NCBI GenBank assembly: GCA_009840305.1
Contig: VXNY01000024.1
Span: 310,001-374,000, forward strand
Reading direction: 5' to 3'
From: Gammaproteobacteria bacterium
GTDB lineage: Bacteria > Pseudomonadota > Gammaproteobacteria > Pseudomonadales > Azotimanducaceae
DNA length: 64,000 nt
Each line of letters begins with the position of its first letter. Position 1 is the first letter of the stretch. Below the pieces are notes generated by a model. That model saw only the letters and a program-made list of their open reading frames with translations, was not told the DNA's origin and did no database searches. The position numbers and the translations under genes were made by a program. Of this stretch, positions 55,247 through 64,000 are shown in pieces.

Positions 55247-56356
55247 TTAGTCCCATAGATCTCTGACATGTAGTTGCCGCCGAAACAAATCAGTACGTAG
55301 CGTCGATGTGTCCTTAGCCCCGGCTTCGCTTGTTTCTGTCGGCGCGACTAAGCCAAACTTTTTCTTCGCAGACCTAAACCTTTGCCGGATCAGCTCAGCA
55401 AACACCCCAGTACCAGACATGCGCTGACCAAACTCTGAACTACAAAGCTTGCCACCGTGAACTTCTCGTACTTGATTCAGTACTCGGTTAGCTTTTAATG
55501 GATAGTGTTCTTGTAGCCAAGCTTCAAAGAGTCCTGCTACTTCGAGAGGAAGACGCAAGATCACATACGTAGCGAACTGCGCGCCAAAGTGGGAACATTG
55601 TTCTAAGATTTCTTCGATCTCATGATCTGTCAGTGCTGGAATTATCGGCGCTACGATGACGCCGACTGGAATTTTCTCTTGTGCCAACGCTCGAATCACT
55701 CGCAGACGTGCTGTTGGTGATGCGGTTCGCGGTTCCAACTTAGTTTTAAGTTCATTTTGAAGTGTGGTGACACTCACCGCGACGGACACTAGTCCTAACT
55801 TAGCAAGTTCCTTCAGAATGTCGAGATCTCGCAATATCAAAACTCCCTTAGTTACGATGCATACGGGATTGCGGAACTCAAGACACGTCTCTAGCAGTTT
55901 TCGGGTTATACCAAGTTTCTTTTCAGCAGGCTGGTATGGATCAGTGTTAGTTCCCAATGCGATGGGCTCACAAACGTAAGACTTCTTCTGGAACGCTTCG
56001 CGCAAGCGCGCGACAGGCTCTGTTTTATAAAAAATCTTCGTCTCGAAATCTAGTCCAGGCGACAAATCTAAATACGCATGTGTGGGGCGAGCGTAACAAT
56101 AAATGCAACCGTGTTCGCATCCTTTATAAGGATTGATCGACTGGGAAAAAGGAATGTCTGGCGACTGGTTTGTTGTAATGATTTTGGCTGTTTTGTCCGG
56201 TCGTAGCTCCGTATCGGGAGCACAACCCAAATCTTCCAAATAAAGTTCGTGATGCGTCGACCAACCATCGTCTGTTGGCACTACCTCCGAGCCGAGATAC
56301 CTTGAACTAGGATTTTTCGTCGCACCGCGACCTTTTATCGACTGAGACTTATTCAA
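55247..56356 (-). CDS. PA0069-type radical SAM protein
   Basis: A 369-residue radical SAM protein with the cluster motif GCEHGCIYCYARPTHAYLDL (CxxxCxxC, about 79-98). The family is like spore-photoproduct-lyase-related PA0069/Rv2578c proteins, whose role is unknown. The N-terminus (about 1-65) is polar. It is divergent from the DUF4258-like gene. Confidence 0.9.
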   Translation of the reverse strand: MNKSQSIKGRGATKNPSSRYLGSEVVPTDDGWSTHHELYLEDLGCAPDTELRPDKTAKIITTNQSPDIPFSQSINPYKGCEHGCIYCYARPTHAYLDLSPGLDFETKIFYKTEPVARLREAFQKKSYVCEPIALGTNTDPYQPAEKKLGITRKLLETCLEFRNPVCIVTKGVLILRDLDILKELAKLGLVSVAVSVTTLQNELKTKLEPRTASPTARLRVIRALAQEKIPVGVIVAPIIPALTDHEIEEILEQCSHFGAQFATYVILRLPLEVAGLFEAWLQEHYPLKANRVLNQVREVHGGKLCSSEFGQRMSGTGVFAELIRQRFRSAKKKFGLVAPTETSEAGAKDTSTLRTDLFRRQLHVRDLWD

Positions 56357-56530
56357 CCCAAACCGATATCAGCGAAATTTCGCGTGGGCACTTCTGGTTC
56401 ATAACACGCTACATTCTAAGTCTTGGTACGACTAAAAAAAGCCTTCGATATCAGCCGAACTGTCATGGTATCCGTGAACGAATTCGACTCAGTTGGCAGT
56501 CAGATGAGTCGGAACTAAGGAGCGTAGCGA

Positions 56531-56941
56531 TTGTCTAATTTGCGTGCAGAAGCAATCTATATGGGGTGTATCTCGAGTACCAGTTCAGAACAGAATGTAC
56601 CCATGAACAGAACCGATGAATTGCACGGAAGTTACACATTGACTCCACACGCACAGCGAGCCGCTCAACAACGCGGCATCACACTAGAGACCGTTCAATG
56701 TGTACTCTACAACGCCGATGTAAGAAACCATCGTGGCGAAGGGAAAATGTCCTTCGCAATTAGTAAGAAAAAAATTCGACAGCTACAAGCACAAGGATAT
56801 CCGCCGAAGACTATAGAAAGAGTACACGCCGTCGTTGTGTTAGTCGAACCGGTGAACAAAAAGGTAATCTCCGTTTGGCACAGTTTTAAGAAGTCGAGCT
56901 GGCGGGACTACAAGCAAGGAAATACCTTCTCCGATAGATAA
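56531..56941 (+). CDS. DUF4258-like small protein
   Basis: The 136-residue product begins at TTG 56531, supported by AAGGAG (56517-56522) eight bases upstream. Its core is LTPHAQRAAQQRGI and VLVEPVNKKVISVWH (about 37-120), resembling DUF4258-type RelE-like folds. These occur both as toxins and as stand-alone proteins. No antitoxin gene lies beside it, so a toxin role is not supported. Confidence 0.65.
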   Translation: MSNLRAEAIYMGCISSTSSEQNVPMNRTDELHGSYTLTPHAQRAAQQRGITLETVQCVLYNADVRNHRGEGKMSFAISKKKIRQLQAQGYPPKTIERVHAVVVLVEPVNKKVISVWHSFKKSSWRDYKQGNTFSDR

Positions 56942-56944
56942 CCC

Positions 56945-56975
56945 CGTTGCGAAACCACAAATGTTTCCCGCAACG
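56945..56975. repeat. Bulged hairpin after the DUF4258-like gene
   Basis: CGTTGCG and CGCAACG pair, with AAAC/GTTT continuing the stem past a 2-base bulge and a 7-base loop. It starts four bases after the stop at 56941. There is no T run, so it may stabilise or punctuate the transcript before the NfeD gene. Confidence 0.55.
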
Positions 56976-57063
56976 CAGTGATAAGTGTCGCATCAGTTCA
57001 GAGTGGTACAATATGATATCGTGCACGTTACAGGTGAAGAATGAACTGTAGACAGGGTGAGCA

Positions 57064-58449
57064 TTGATCAGATTTTGGCGATGGCATACCTTTGTACGTC
57101 TATTACTCGGTGCTGGATTCTTAGTTCTTGGCTCTTCACAACTTGCCGCGAACGAAGTTCGAGTACTGACTATTGAAGGTGCGATCGGACCAGCTACGTC
57201 GCATCATATTTCAAAAGCATTAGAAAAAGCAGCCGACGACAACGTCGAATTGGTTGTAATACGGCTGGACACGCCAGGAGGGTTGGTAGATTCCTTACGA
57301 GCGATTGTCCAAGACGTACTGTCATCTCCTGTACCGGTCTGTACCTACGTCGCGCCGAACGGTGCAAGAGCCGCCAGCGCTGGTACATATCTCTCCTACG
57401 CAAGCCATATCTCAGCTATGTGTCCAGTTTCAAATATTGGTTCAAGCACGCCTGTGACAATGGGATCAACACCTAACAATGTCCCTGGGATCCCTGGAAC
57501 ACCCGATTCACCTAACGAATCAGACGAGGCTGACGACGCGCAAGAGAGCGATGAGAGCGATGCTAATGCAATGGATCGGAAGATTCTGGAAGATTCGGTA
57601 GCGTATATTAAGAGTTTAGCGGAACTTCGCGGCCGAAACGTGGAATGGGCCGAAAAAACTGTTCGAGAAGCTGCAAATTTAACTGCATCCGAAGCGTTGG
57701 CACTCAACGTCACGGACTATATCGCACAGGACGTACAGGACCTCCTTGAACAAATCCATGGATCCACCGTCGAGAACGTCAACGGGAATACGGTCGTCAT
57801 GGATACTGCAGATGCGTTGGTCGTGGAAATCGAAACCGACTGGATCTACGAGTTTTTGAAGATTATTACCAATCCAAACGTCGCGTACCTACTGCTAATC
57901 GTTGGTATTAATGCCATAATTATCGAACTCTACAACCCAGGTTTGGGTGGAGCTGGAATCCTAGGGATCATTTGTCTAGTTTTGGGTGCATATGCTCTAC
58001 ACCTACTCCCTTTAAACTACGCCGGATTGGCGTTATTGGTAGTAGGTGTGATCTTGTTCATTGCTGAAGCTATAACCCCGTCCTATGGGATCTTTGGTCT
58101 CGGAGGAATTGTTTCATTTATTGCTGGGTCGTTGTTGCTATACGACACTGACATTCCGGCCTTTCAAATTTCTTTTGCTGTCGTCGCCGCGATTTCAACG
58201 GTAACGGCTCTACTCTTGATTTTTGTCATCCGAACCGCGTTAAAGCAGCGGAAAAAAGGTCCGGTCTCCGGGATAGATGGATTAATAGGCAAGGAAGCTC
58301 GAGTATTAGCCGATTTCACGGATGAAGGTCGAGTGTTTGCCGAAGGTGAGACCTGGACCGCGACTGCAGATGTACCCCTTGCACGAAATGACAGAGTTGT
58401 CGTCCGGGATATTAACGGACTTACTTTAAAAGTTGAGAGGATCACTTAA
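57064..58449 (+). CDS. NfeD-family membrane serine protease (ClpP-class)
   Basis: A 461-residue protein with a signal sequence (about 8-29), a ClpP-class protease domain, four or so membrane helices (about 270-400) and a C-terminal OB-like NfeD domain (about 405-461). The catalytic Ser is in AASAGTYL (about 101-108) and the Lys in MDRKILED (about 173). Between them lies an acidic, disordered insertion (about 136-169) rich in Asp, Glu and Ser. NfeD proteases work with stomatins in membrane quality control. The slipin gene follows after three bases, as expected. Confidence 0.9.
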   Translation: MIRFWRWHTFVRLLLGAGFLVLGSSQLAANEVRVLTIEGAIGPATSHHISKALEKAADDNVELVVIRLDTPGGLVDSLRAIVQDVLSSPVPVCTYVAPNGARAASAGTYLSYASHISAMCPVSNIGSSTPVTMGSTPNNVPGIPGTPDSPNESDEADDAQESDESDANAMDRKILEDSVAYIKSLAELRGRNVEWAEKTVREAANLTASEALALNVTDYIAQDVQDLLEQIHGSTVENVNGNTVVMDTADALVVEIETDWIYEFLKIITNPNVAYLLLIVGINAIIIELYNPGLGGAGILGIICLVLGAYALHLLPLNYAGLALLVVGVILFIAEAITPSYGIFGLGGIVSFIAGSLLLYDTDIPAFQISFAVVAAISTVTALLLIFVIRTALKQRKKGPVSGIDGLIGKEARVLADFTDEGRVFAEGETWTATADVPLARNDRVVVRDINGLTLKVERIT

Positions 58450-58452
58450 TCT

Positions 58453-59268
58453 ATGCCTTGGACCTATGTACTAGTCACCGCAGTAATCATTCTTTTTTTA
58501 CTGTTTGCTTCTTTACGCATCATGCTCGAATATGAACGTGCTGTGGTCTTGTTTTTAGGACGCTTTCAAAGTGTGAAAGGTCCGGGATTGATCGTGGTCA
58601 TTCCGTTCCTGCAAAAAGCCATCCGAGTCGACCTCAGAACAGTGACCATGGACGTACCGTCGCAAGACCTGATTACTCGAGACAATGTCTCTGTAAACGT
58701 AAATGCGGTTTTGTATTTCCGTGTGCTTAAACCCAAAGAAGCGATCATCAATGTGGAAAACTACATGGTCGCAACTGAACAGTTAGCGCAAACGACTCTC
58801 CGATCGGTTCTGGGACAGCACGAGCTCGACGAGTTGCTCGCCGAGCGGGATCGATTAAATGAGGACATTCAGGCGATTTTGGATCAACAAACAGACCAAT
58901 GGGGCATCAAGGTCGCAAATGTCGAAATCAAACATGTGGATATTGACGCGACGATGGTGCGCGCCATCGCGAAACAAGCAGAAGCTGAACGGGAACGTCG
59001 CGCGAAAGTCATTCATGCGGACGGGGAATTCGAAGCATCTGCTAGGCTAGTAGATGCCGCAACGAAACTTGCGTCCCAAACGGAGTCCATGCAACTACGA
59101 TACCTTCAAACGCTAACAGAAATTGCCGGCGAAAAATCGTCGACTATAGTGTTCCCGGTACCGATGAATGTGTTAGATATGGTGCAGTCGTTGACTGTGG
59201 ATGGAAGCAAGAACGTTACGAGCGATGCGTCTAACTCACAGGAAGATAGCGATTCAACTGAATCTTAG
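58453..59268 (+). CDS. Slipin (stomatin/prohibitin-family) protein
   Basis: A 271-residue SPFH protein: an N-terminal membrane helix (about 5-25), the SPFH domain (about 30-190, with EYERAVVLFLGRFQSVKGPG and VPSQDLITRDNVSVNVNA) and a coiled coil with QAEAERERRAKVI (about 178-190). Slipins form oligomers in membrane microdomains, and the NfeD partner probably cuts their C-terminus. Its end overlaps the convergent VOC gene by four bases. Confidence 0.93.
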   Translation: MPWTYVLVTAVIILFLLFASLRIMLEYERAVVLFLGRFQSVKGPGLIVVIPFLQKAIRVDLRTVTMDVPSQDLITRDNVSVNVNAVLYFRVLKPKEAIINVENYMVATEQLAQTTLRSVLGQHELDELLAERDRLNEDIQAILDQQTDQWGIKVANVEIKHVDIDATMVRAIAKQAEAERERRAKVIHADGEFEASARLVDAATKLASQTESMQLRYLQTLTEIAGEKSSTIVFPVPMNVLDMVQSLTVDGSKNVTSDASNSQEDSDSTES

Positions 59269-59660
59269 TCGTTGAATTCAACCAACTGAATCAAGTTTCC
59301 ACAGGTGTCGTCTAGCATCGCGATCTTTGTTTCTCCTGCCGTAAAAGGTTCGCGCACAAAGACTACCCCCAGATTACACAAACGTTCGTAGACCGATTGT
59401 AGATCTCGCACTCGGAACGAAGCTGCGGGTATACCGTCACGTACTAGAGCTTCCTTGAACGGAGGAACTGCTGGATGAGCGCTTGGTTCCAACAATAGCT
59501 CCACTCCGTCAGGCGCAACACTTGATGTTACCGTTAGATAACGATGTTCTCCCACTGGAATGTCGTGCTTCAAGTTAAATCCTAACTTCTTGGTATAAAA
59601 GTCGAGAGCTTTGGCTTGATCATCGACAAAAACGCCGGTTCCATAGATTTCTAGTGCCAT
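59265..59660 (-). CDS. VOC-family (glyoxalase-like) protein
   Basis: A 131-residue vicinal-oxygen-chelate protein with FVDDQAKALDFYTKKLGF (about 11-28) and the C-terminal metal-Glu in NLIQLVEF (about 121-128). The substrate is unknown. It lies 19 bases after the ABC ATPase gene on the same strand, suggesting joint transcription. Confidence 0.85.
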   Translation of the reverse strand: MALEIYGTGVFVDDQAKALDFYTKKLGFNLKHDIPVGEHRYLTVTSSVAPDGVELLLEPSAHPAVPPFKEALVRDGIPAASFRVRDLQSVYERLCNLGVVFVREPFTAGETKIAMLDDTCGNLIQLVEFND

Positions 59661-59679
59661 TCTTATTTCCTATTAAGGG

Positions 59680-61287
59680 TTACTGTCGTACGAATTCTTC
59701 GTCGACTTTCATATCCAATGCTGCGCCGAATAGTGCGCGGGCGTAGTCAGTCTGTGGATCGTTAAACACTGTTTGCGCCGGTCCTTGCTCAACGATTTTT
59801 CCATCTCTCATCACAATCAACCAATTCGCGAGTGCGCGGACTACTTTAAGGTCGTGACTGACAAAAAGATAGGCTAGGTTGTGCTTTTTTTGTAGATCTC
59901 GCAACAAATCAACAATTTGAGCTTGCACAGACATATCTAAAGCCGAGGTCGGCTCGTCCAGAACGACAAATCGAGGACGCAATATCATTGCTCGCGCGAT
60001 GGAAATACGCTGACGCTGTCCACCGGAAAACTCGTGCGGGTAGCGAACCATAGTCTCTGGGTCCAAACCGACTTCTGTCATGACCTCGGCGACCTGGGCT
60101 TGCCGTTTTGCTCGGGATAAACCGGGTACATGTACCCCAAGTCCTTCTTCAATAATGTGTTGAACAGTCATCCGAGGCGAAAGGCTCCCGTAGGGATCTT
60201 GAAACACAATCTGCATATCTTTACGCAGTCGGGTAAGTGCTCTGCGTTTCAAGGGAAGAATATCTTCGCCGTCGAACTCCAGGTCACCTTCGCTAGCAAG
60301 CAAACGCAACATCGCTAAGCCTAGCGTTGTCTTACCGGATCCAGATTCTCCGACAACACCGACAGTCTGTCCCGCGCGCACGGTAACTTCTACATCATCG
60401 ACGGCGACCACATATTTTGTCTTTCCAAACCATCCCTTCCCTCGGGGATATCTCACAGTAAAACCCCGGGCTTCAGCTCGAATGGGAGCTTGATCGTTTG
60501 CACGGGCAGGCTCACCCGATGGTTCCGCAGCTAGTAAATGCTTGGTGTACTCGTGTTGGGGATTGCCGAATATCTCTGCGTTCGTACCATGTTCAACAAT
60601 CAATCCGTCATGCATGACGCAGACTCTATGAGCGACTGAACGAACAATTCCTAAATCGTGTGTGATCAGGAGCATTGCCATTCGCATCTCTTCCTGCAGT
60701 TCACCTAATAGTTTCAAGATTTGAGCTTGGATGGTAACATCGAGTGCGGTCGTTGGCTCGTCCGCAATCAATAACTTGGGTTCATTAGCTAACGCCATCG
60801 CGATCATCACTCTTTGACGTTGACCACCCGACAGTTCATGTGGATAAGCTTGAAGACGACTCTCCGCGTCTTGTAGACCGACAAGCTTTAATAGTTCCAG
60901 AGTTCGTGTGAGAGCTTGCTGGCGCGACATCCCTTTATGTACGCGTAATGCCTCGCCTACTTGCTTCGAGATTTTGTGTAAGGGGTTCAAAGAGGTCATG
61001 GGTTCTTGGAAGATCATGCTCACCTTAGCGCCTCGAATCTTTAAGAGTTCCTCGCGAGAAGCACCAATTACTTCTTGGTCTTCCACGAGAACACTACCGG
61101 ACGGATGGTGAGCCAAAGGATAGGGTAGTAACTGTAACACCGAAAGTGCTGTGACTGATTTCCCAGATCCAGATTCGCCGACAAGAGCTACGGTCTCTGC
61201 TGTATTTATGGAAAACGAAACTCCGTCGACAGCCATTTCGGAACCGAAACTGACACGAAGATCGTTAACCTCTAAAACTTTAGACAC
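59680..61287 (-). CDS. Tandem ABC transporter ATPase (peptide/opine type, YejF-like)
   Basis: Two complete ABC modules are fused: Walker [13 protein letters not shown] and LSGGQRQRV in the first, [13 protein letters not shown] and FSGGQRQRI in the second. This matches the YejF/DppDF tandem layout that powers oligopeptide uptake. No permease or binding-protein gene lies beside it in the window, so it is an orphan here. The frame is open to an ATG at 61392, but the first 35 residues look unrelated to the family; GTG 61287 gives the expected N-terminus and is preferred. Confidence 0.9.
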   Translation of the reverse strand: MSKVLEVNDLRVSFGSEMAVDGVSFSINTAETVALVGESGSGKSVTALSVLQLLPYPLAHHPSGSVLVEDQEVIGASREELLKIRGAKVSMIFQEPMTSLNPLHKISKQVGEALRVHKGMSRQQALTRTLELLKLVGLQDAESRLQAYPHELSGGQRQRVMIAMALANEPKLLIADEPTTALDVTIQAQILKLLGELQEEMRMAMLLITHDLGIVRSVAHRVCVMHDGLIVEHGTNAEIFGNPQHEYTKHLLAAEPSGEPARANDQAPIRAEARGFTVRYPRGKGWFGKTKYVVAVDDVEVTVRAGQTVGVVGESGSGKTTLGLAMLRLLASEGDLEFDGEDILPLKRRALTRLRKDMQIVFQDPYGSLSPRMTVQHIIEEGLGVHVPGLSRAKRQAQVAEVMTEVGLDPETMVRYPHEFSGGQRQRISIARAMILRPRFVVLDEPTSALDMSVQAQIVDLLRDLQKKHNLAYLFVSHDLKVVRALANWLIVMRDGKIVEQGPAQTVFNDPQTDYARALFGAALDMKVDEEFVRQ

Positions 61288-61471
61288 TTGTCTCACTAAT
61301 TTGAGCGTTCCTTCGACCAACAAGATGAAACTCATACCACAATGGTCTCGGAACAGGGTAGGAAACAAACAATTTTCCACAAAAAGAATCATTTTGGGTT
61401 ATTGAAGTTTTCTGATTTCGTTTATTTCGCTATAAACTAGTGAGACAAAGTACCTCTCGTGAGGGTGAAAC

Positions 61472-61891
61472 ATGTCCAAATCTCAACTTCAGGAAGCTGG
61501 ACTTCGAGTAACCGTACCAAGGTTGCGAGTCCTTCAAGTGCTAGAAGAAGCGAATCCGCACCATCTCTCTGCGGAAGACGTCTACAAGAAACTGTTAGCC
61601 ATGGACGAAGCTATAGGACTTGCGACAGTTTACAGGGTACTTACACAGTTTGAATCTGTTGGAATAGTTGAACGACACAACTTCGCAGAAGACTACTCGG
61701 TATACGAGCTGACGCCAGAGTCGCACCACGACCATATGGTTGATATCGACCATGGAACAGTGATTGAGTTTGTTGATGAGAAAATTGAGCAGTTGCAGCA
61801 CGAAATTGCGGAGCAACACGGATATGAACTGATCGATCACGAACTGGTGCTTTACGTGCGAAAGAAGTCTGACAACGGCGTAAAAAAGTAG
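61472..61891 (+). CDS. fur: Ferric uptake regulator Fur
   Basis: A 139-residue Fur with the DNA-binding winged helix (about 8-85, GLATVYRVLTQFESVGIVERH) and metal-binding HHDHMVDIDHGTVIEF (about 87-102). The structural CxxC zinc site of E. coli Fur (CLDC) is replaced by D-x-D-H, as in Pseudomonas-type Fur. It represses iron-uptake genes when Fe(II) is bound. It is divergent from the ABC ATPase gene. Confidence 0.95.
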   Translation: MSKSQLQEAGLRVTVPRLRVLQVLEEANPHHLSAEDVYKKLLAMDEAIGLATVYRVLTQFESVGIVERHNFAEDYSVYELTPESHHDHMVDIDHGTVIEFVDEKIEQLQHEIAEQHGYELIDHELVLYVRKKSDNGVKK

Positions 61892-61904
61892 TTATTTGCT
61901 GTTC

Positions 61905-64000
61905 TCACCGATCGTGTTCCGAAGACTCTTCGGACTGATCCGAAAGCGTAAATGCGACCACCTTTAGAGGCTCGGTCGGCGCTCCAGTAACAATTACGAT
62001 GTATTGTTTCCCCCCAAGCTCGTAGGTTATCGGATGAGCACCGGCTACTGTGCCTGGTAGATCCGCAGACCACAGTAGTTCGCCTGAGTCCTTATCCATC
62101 ACCCGCAACTGACTCACCACATCACCGAAACCGTAAAAAATTAACTCTGAGGTAACAAGAAGACTTGGGCATTGATCGGCACTCCCTAGATCCTCAAATA
62201 TTTCAAGCGGTTTCAATAATGGATGATCTTTCGGCCCAGCACCATTTGGTACCTGCCAGCGAATGTGTCCAGTTTCCATGTCATAAGCTGTAATACTTGA
62301 CCAGGGCGGTTTGACAAAAGGAATCCCACCTAAACTACGAAATTCAGCGTGGGACTGAACTAAAACCCTGTCGCTCGAAGAATTTAAAGTTGATAATCGG
62401 ATGACGGTAGGAAAACGTCGCGACGCGACAAAGAGCCAACCAAGCCTTGAATCGAAGGACGCACCCGACCAGTTCGCTCCGCCGCCGATTCCCGGTACGA
62501 CCACCGTACCGCGTGTTGATGGTGGTGTAAACAATTCACCGTAGTCATACTTCTTCAATTCATTCTCAGCAAGTTCGTACAACTGGGGCGAGAGATCGAG
62601 TATGTTATCCTTCGTTATGCCTTGCATTTCAAAGGGGGGAGGCCACGTTGGGCGAGGTTGAGTGTTCGCCGTCTGTTCTGAAGCCACAGAACTCTGCGGT
62701 ACTTCGACTTCTTCGACCTCCCAAATGGGCTCTCCGTTGGTACGATCCAATACGAAAAGAAAGCCTGTTTTAGTTACTACTGCGACAATTTTGCGTGGTT
62801 TATTGTTGATCGTGACATCGGCAATCACCGGAGCTGCAGGGTTGTCGTAATCCCATACATCGTGTCGTACTGTTTGAAAGTGCCACTCCCGCTCTCCTGT
62901 CGTCGCGTTGAGAGCTAAGATCGAAGTACTAAAAAGATTAGTGCCGGGACGTTCGCCACCATAGAAGTGATGTGAAGGTGCGGAAGTCGGTAAGTACACC
63001 AAGTTCAACTCCGCGTCACAACTGGCATTAGTCCAGACGTTGGTATTTCCCATCCACCGCCACGACTCGTTTCCCCAAGTTTCCGTTCCTAATTCTTCTG
63101 CTTGCGGTACGGTGTGGAATACCCACAGTTGTTTGCCAGTTTTGACGTCGAAACCGCGAACGTCTCCGAGCGGTAAATTCCATTTAGTCGGATTGTTGCC
63201 GGTACGAGCTTCGTGAGAATTGTCATCACTCTGACTCCCAACAACTACCACGTCACCACAAACTGTAGGAGCATTGCTCCATGATGTGTATTTGGGATCA
63301 AGAGGTCTTCGTAGCCCCGTGCGCAAGTTCACCCGACCTTTGGTTCCAAACGATTCAATCATTTCTCCTGATCGAGAATTTAATGCGATCAACCAACCAT
63401 CCGAAGTGACTAACAATATACGCGCACTATCTGCAGTTCGATGATAAGCTACTCCTCGAGTACTAAAGCCGTACATTGGGGGGATTGGGCCGTCCTTGGT
63501 GCCTGGGTCAAAACTCCAAATATCGTCTCCTGTCGCCGCATCGATTGCCGAGACAGTTGAGTAACGCGTCCTTACAAACAATCTTCCATCAATCATTAAA
63601 GGAGTAGCTTTCGAAAAGTCAGGCGGGCGATTGGAGTTTTTTGGATCATACAAACCGGTGTCAATCTTGGATGTCCACGTCCAGACTATTTGTAACTTCG
63701 AGACATTGTTTTCCTTTATCTGTGAAAGCGGAGAATACTTCGTTGCTTTTAAATCACCGGCGTACGCTGGCCACTCACCAAATCGTGACGTATAGTCAAA
63801 CTCGCGTACGACATGGTTGATCTCCTCGTCTCTGCCCTCGTTGCTCGCTTCTTCGACGAGATCCGGTGACAGTTTCGTGATCTTCGTATCTTCCATTTCG
63901 TCTTGTTCGCGTTCCAACAGCCATTCCACATCGATCGTGGTTTCAGATCGCTCACTGAGTTCATTCTTTAGCCAAGTTCCACGTTCGTTGAGAGCTTCCC
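61905..64000 (-). CDS. PQQ-dependent dehydrogenase, 5' end outside the window
   Basis: The frame has a GTG at 63929 but stays open to the window edge with no stop, so the gene is treated as truncated. The visible part is an eight-bladed PQQ propeller with repeated tryptophan-docking blades such as TGDDIWSF and TGEREWHFQ. The catalytic region HDVWDYDNPA is present. Members are periplasmic alcohol, glucose or other sugar dehydrogenases feeding ubiquinone. The part upstream of the first blade (about 63700-64000) is highly charged, not a signal peptide, so the true N-terminus, perhaps with another domain, lies off the window. Confidence 0.85.
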   Translation of the reverse strand, partial: EALNERGTWLKNELSERSETTIDVEWLLEREQDEMEDTKITKLSPDLVEEASNEGRDEEINHVVREFDYTSRFGEWPAYAGDLKATKYSPLSQIKENNVSKLQIVWTWTSKIDTGLYDPKNSNRPPDFSKATPLMIDGRLFVRTRYSTVSAIDAATGDDIWSFDPGTKDGPIPPMYGFSTRGVAYHRTADSARILLVTSDGWLIALNSRSGEMIESFGTKGRVNLRTGLRRPLDPKYTSWSNAPTVCGDVVVVGSQSDDNSHEARTGNNPTKWNLPLGDVRGFDVKTGKQLWVFHTVPQAEELGTETWGNESWRWMGNTNVWTNASCDAELNLVYLPTSAPSHHFYGGERPGTNLFSTSILALNATTGEREWHFQTVRHDVWDYDNPAAPVIADVTINNKPRKIVAVVTKTGFLFVLDRTNGEPIWEVEEVEVPQSSVASEQTANTQPRPTWPPPFEMQGITKDNILDLSPQLYELAENELKKYDYGELFTPPSTRGTVVVPGIGGGANWSGASFDSRLGWLFVASRRFPTVIRLSTLNSSSDRVLVQSHAEFRSLGGIPFVKPPWSSITAYDMETGHIRWQVPNGAGPKDHPLLKPLEIFEDLGSADQCPSLLVTSELIFYGFGDVVSQLRVMDKDSGELLWSADLPGTVAGAHPITYELGGKQYIVIVTGAPTEPLKVVAFTLSDQSEESSEHDR

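Noticed and set aside
56531-56941. DUF4258-like gene as a toxin of a toxin-antitoxin pair
   Set aside because: No antitoxin-sized gene is adjacent on the same strand; its neighbours are a radical SAM gene and the NfeD protease.
1-64000. CRISPR arrays, insertion sequences, prophage or integrase genes
   Set aside because: No regularly spaced repeats, transposase or integrase motifs, or attachment-site duplications next to the tRNA genes were found by eye.

Overview
The window is a dense, mostly core-genome stretch of a gammaproteobacterial chromosome of moderate GC content. The blocks dapA-bamC-MBL hydrolase, aspS-yebC-ruvCAB-tolQRAB-pal-cpoB with a nearby tRNA-Lys, lptD-surA-rsmA-apaH-cca, amgK-murU beside lptD, rpe-gph, purD-purH-prmA and coq7 are gammaproteobacterial arrangements; the genus cannot be fixed from the sequence. 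No insertion sequence, prophage, CRISPR array or rRNA operon was seen. Start codons are often TTG, and many neighbours overlap by 1-4 bases, so translational coupling is common. Both window edges cut genes: a glutamine amidotransferase on the left and a PQQ-dependent dehydrogenase on the right.

Layout. 1-9500: amidotransferase fragment, cnoX, djlA, tRNA-Ser, MBL hydrolase, bamC-dapA, AI-2E/PerM permease, tusA-like gene, bepA-like peptidase, nadA (lysine, NAD, outer-membrane assembly and quality control). 9500-14500: less conserved part with an orphan DNA methyltransferase behind a perfect 13-bp inverted repeat, an SDR dehydrogenase behind a promoter with a palindromic operator candidate, an MFS exporter, an unknown membrane protein, gene-poor DNA and tRNA-Lys. 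14500-24200: Tol-Pal complex, RuvABC, yebC, aspS, zinc-ribbon protein, all on the minus strand. 24200-36750: proS, tsaD, cca, apaH, rsmA, surA, lptD, then amgK-murU (peptidoglycan recycling), rpe and gph. 36800-42800: an unusual coupled cluster of a voltage-gated channel with an acidic calcium-like filter, a giant beta-propeller amidohydrolase, an alpha/beta-hydrolase-like protein without its nucleophile serine, and a GT4 glycosyltransferase split into two overlapping ORFs. 42900-51500: PEBP protein, SulP transporter, OsmC-VOC fusion, coq7, purD, purH, prmA and an unknown secreted protein. 51600-64000: acyltransferase, ferredoxin-like protein, CinA-type domain, DUF1932 dehydrogenase, radical SAM protein, DUF4258-like protein, NfeD protease-slipin pair, VOC protein, tandem ABC ATPase, fur and the PQQ dehydrogenase.

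How the parts fit. Much of the window serves the envelope: Tol-Pal, SurA/LptD/BamC/BepA (outer-membrane biogenesis), AmgK/MurU (cell-wall recycling) and NfeD-slipin (membrane quality control). The rest is translation and tRNA maturation (aspS, proS, tsaD, cca, rsmA, prmA), recombination, and purine, NAD, lysine and ubiquinone synthesis. The most novel points are the AUU initiation codon inferred for tolQ, the 36.8-42.8 kb cluster, and several perfect inverted repeats next to gene starts.
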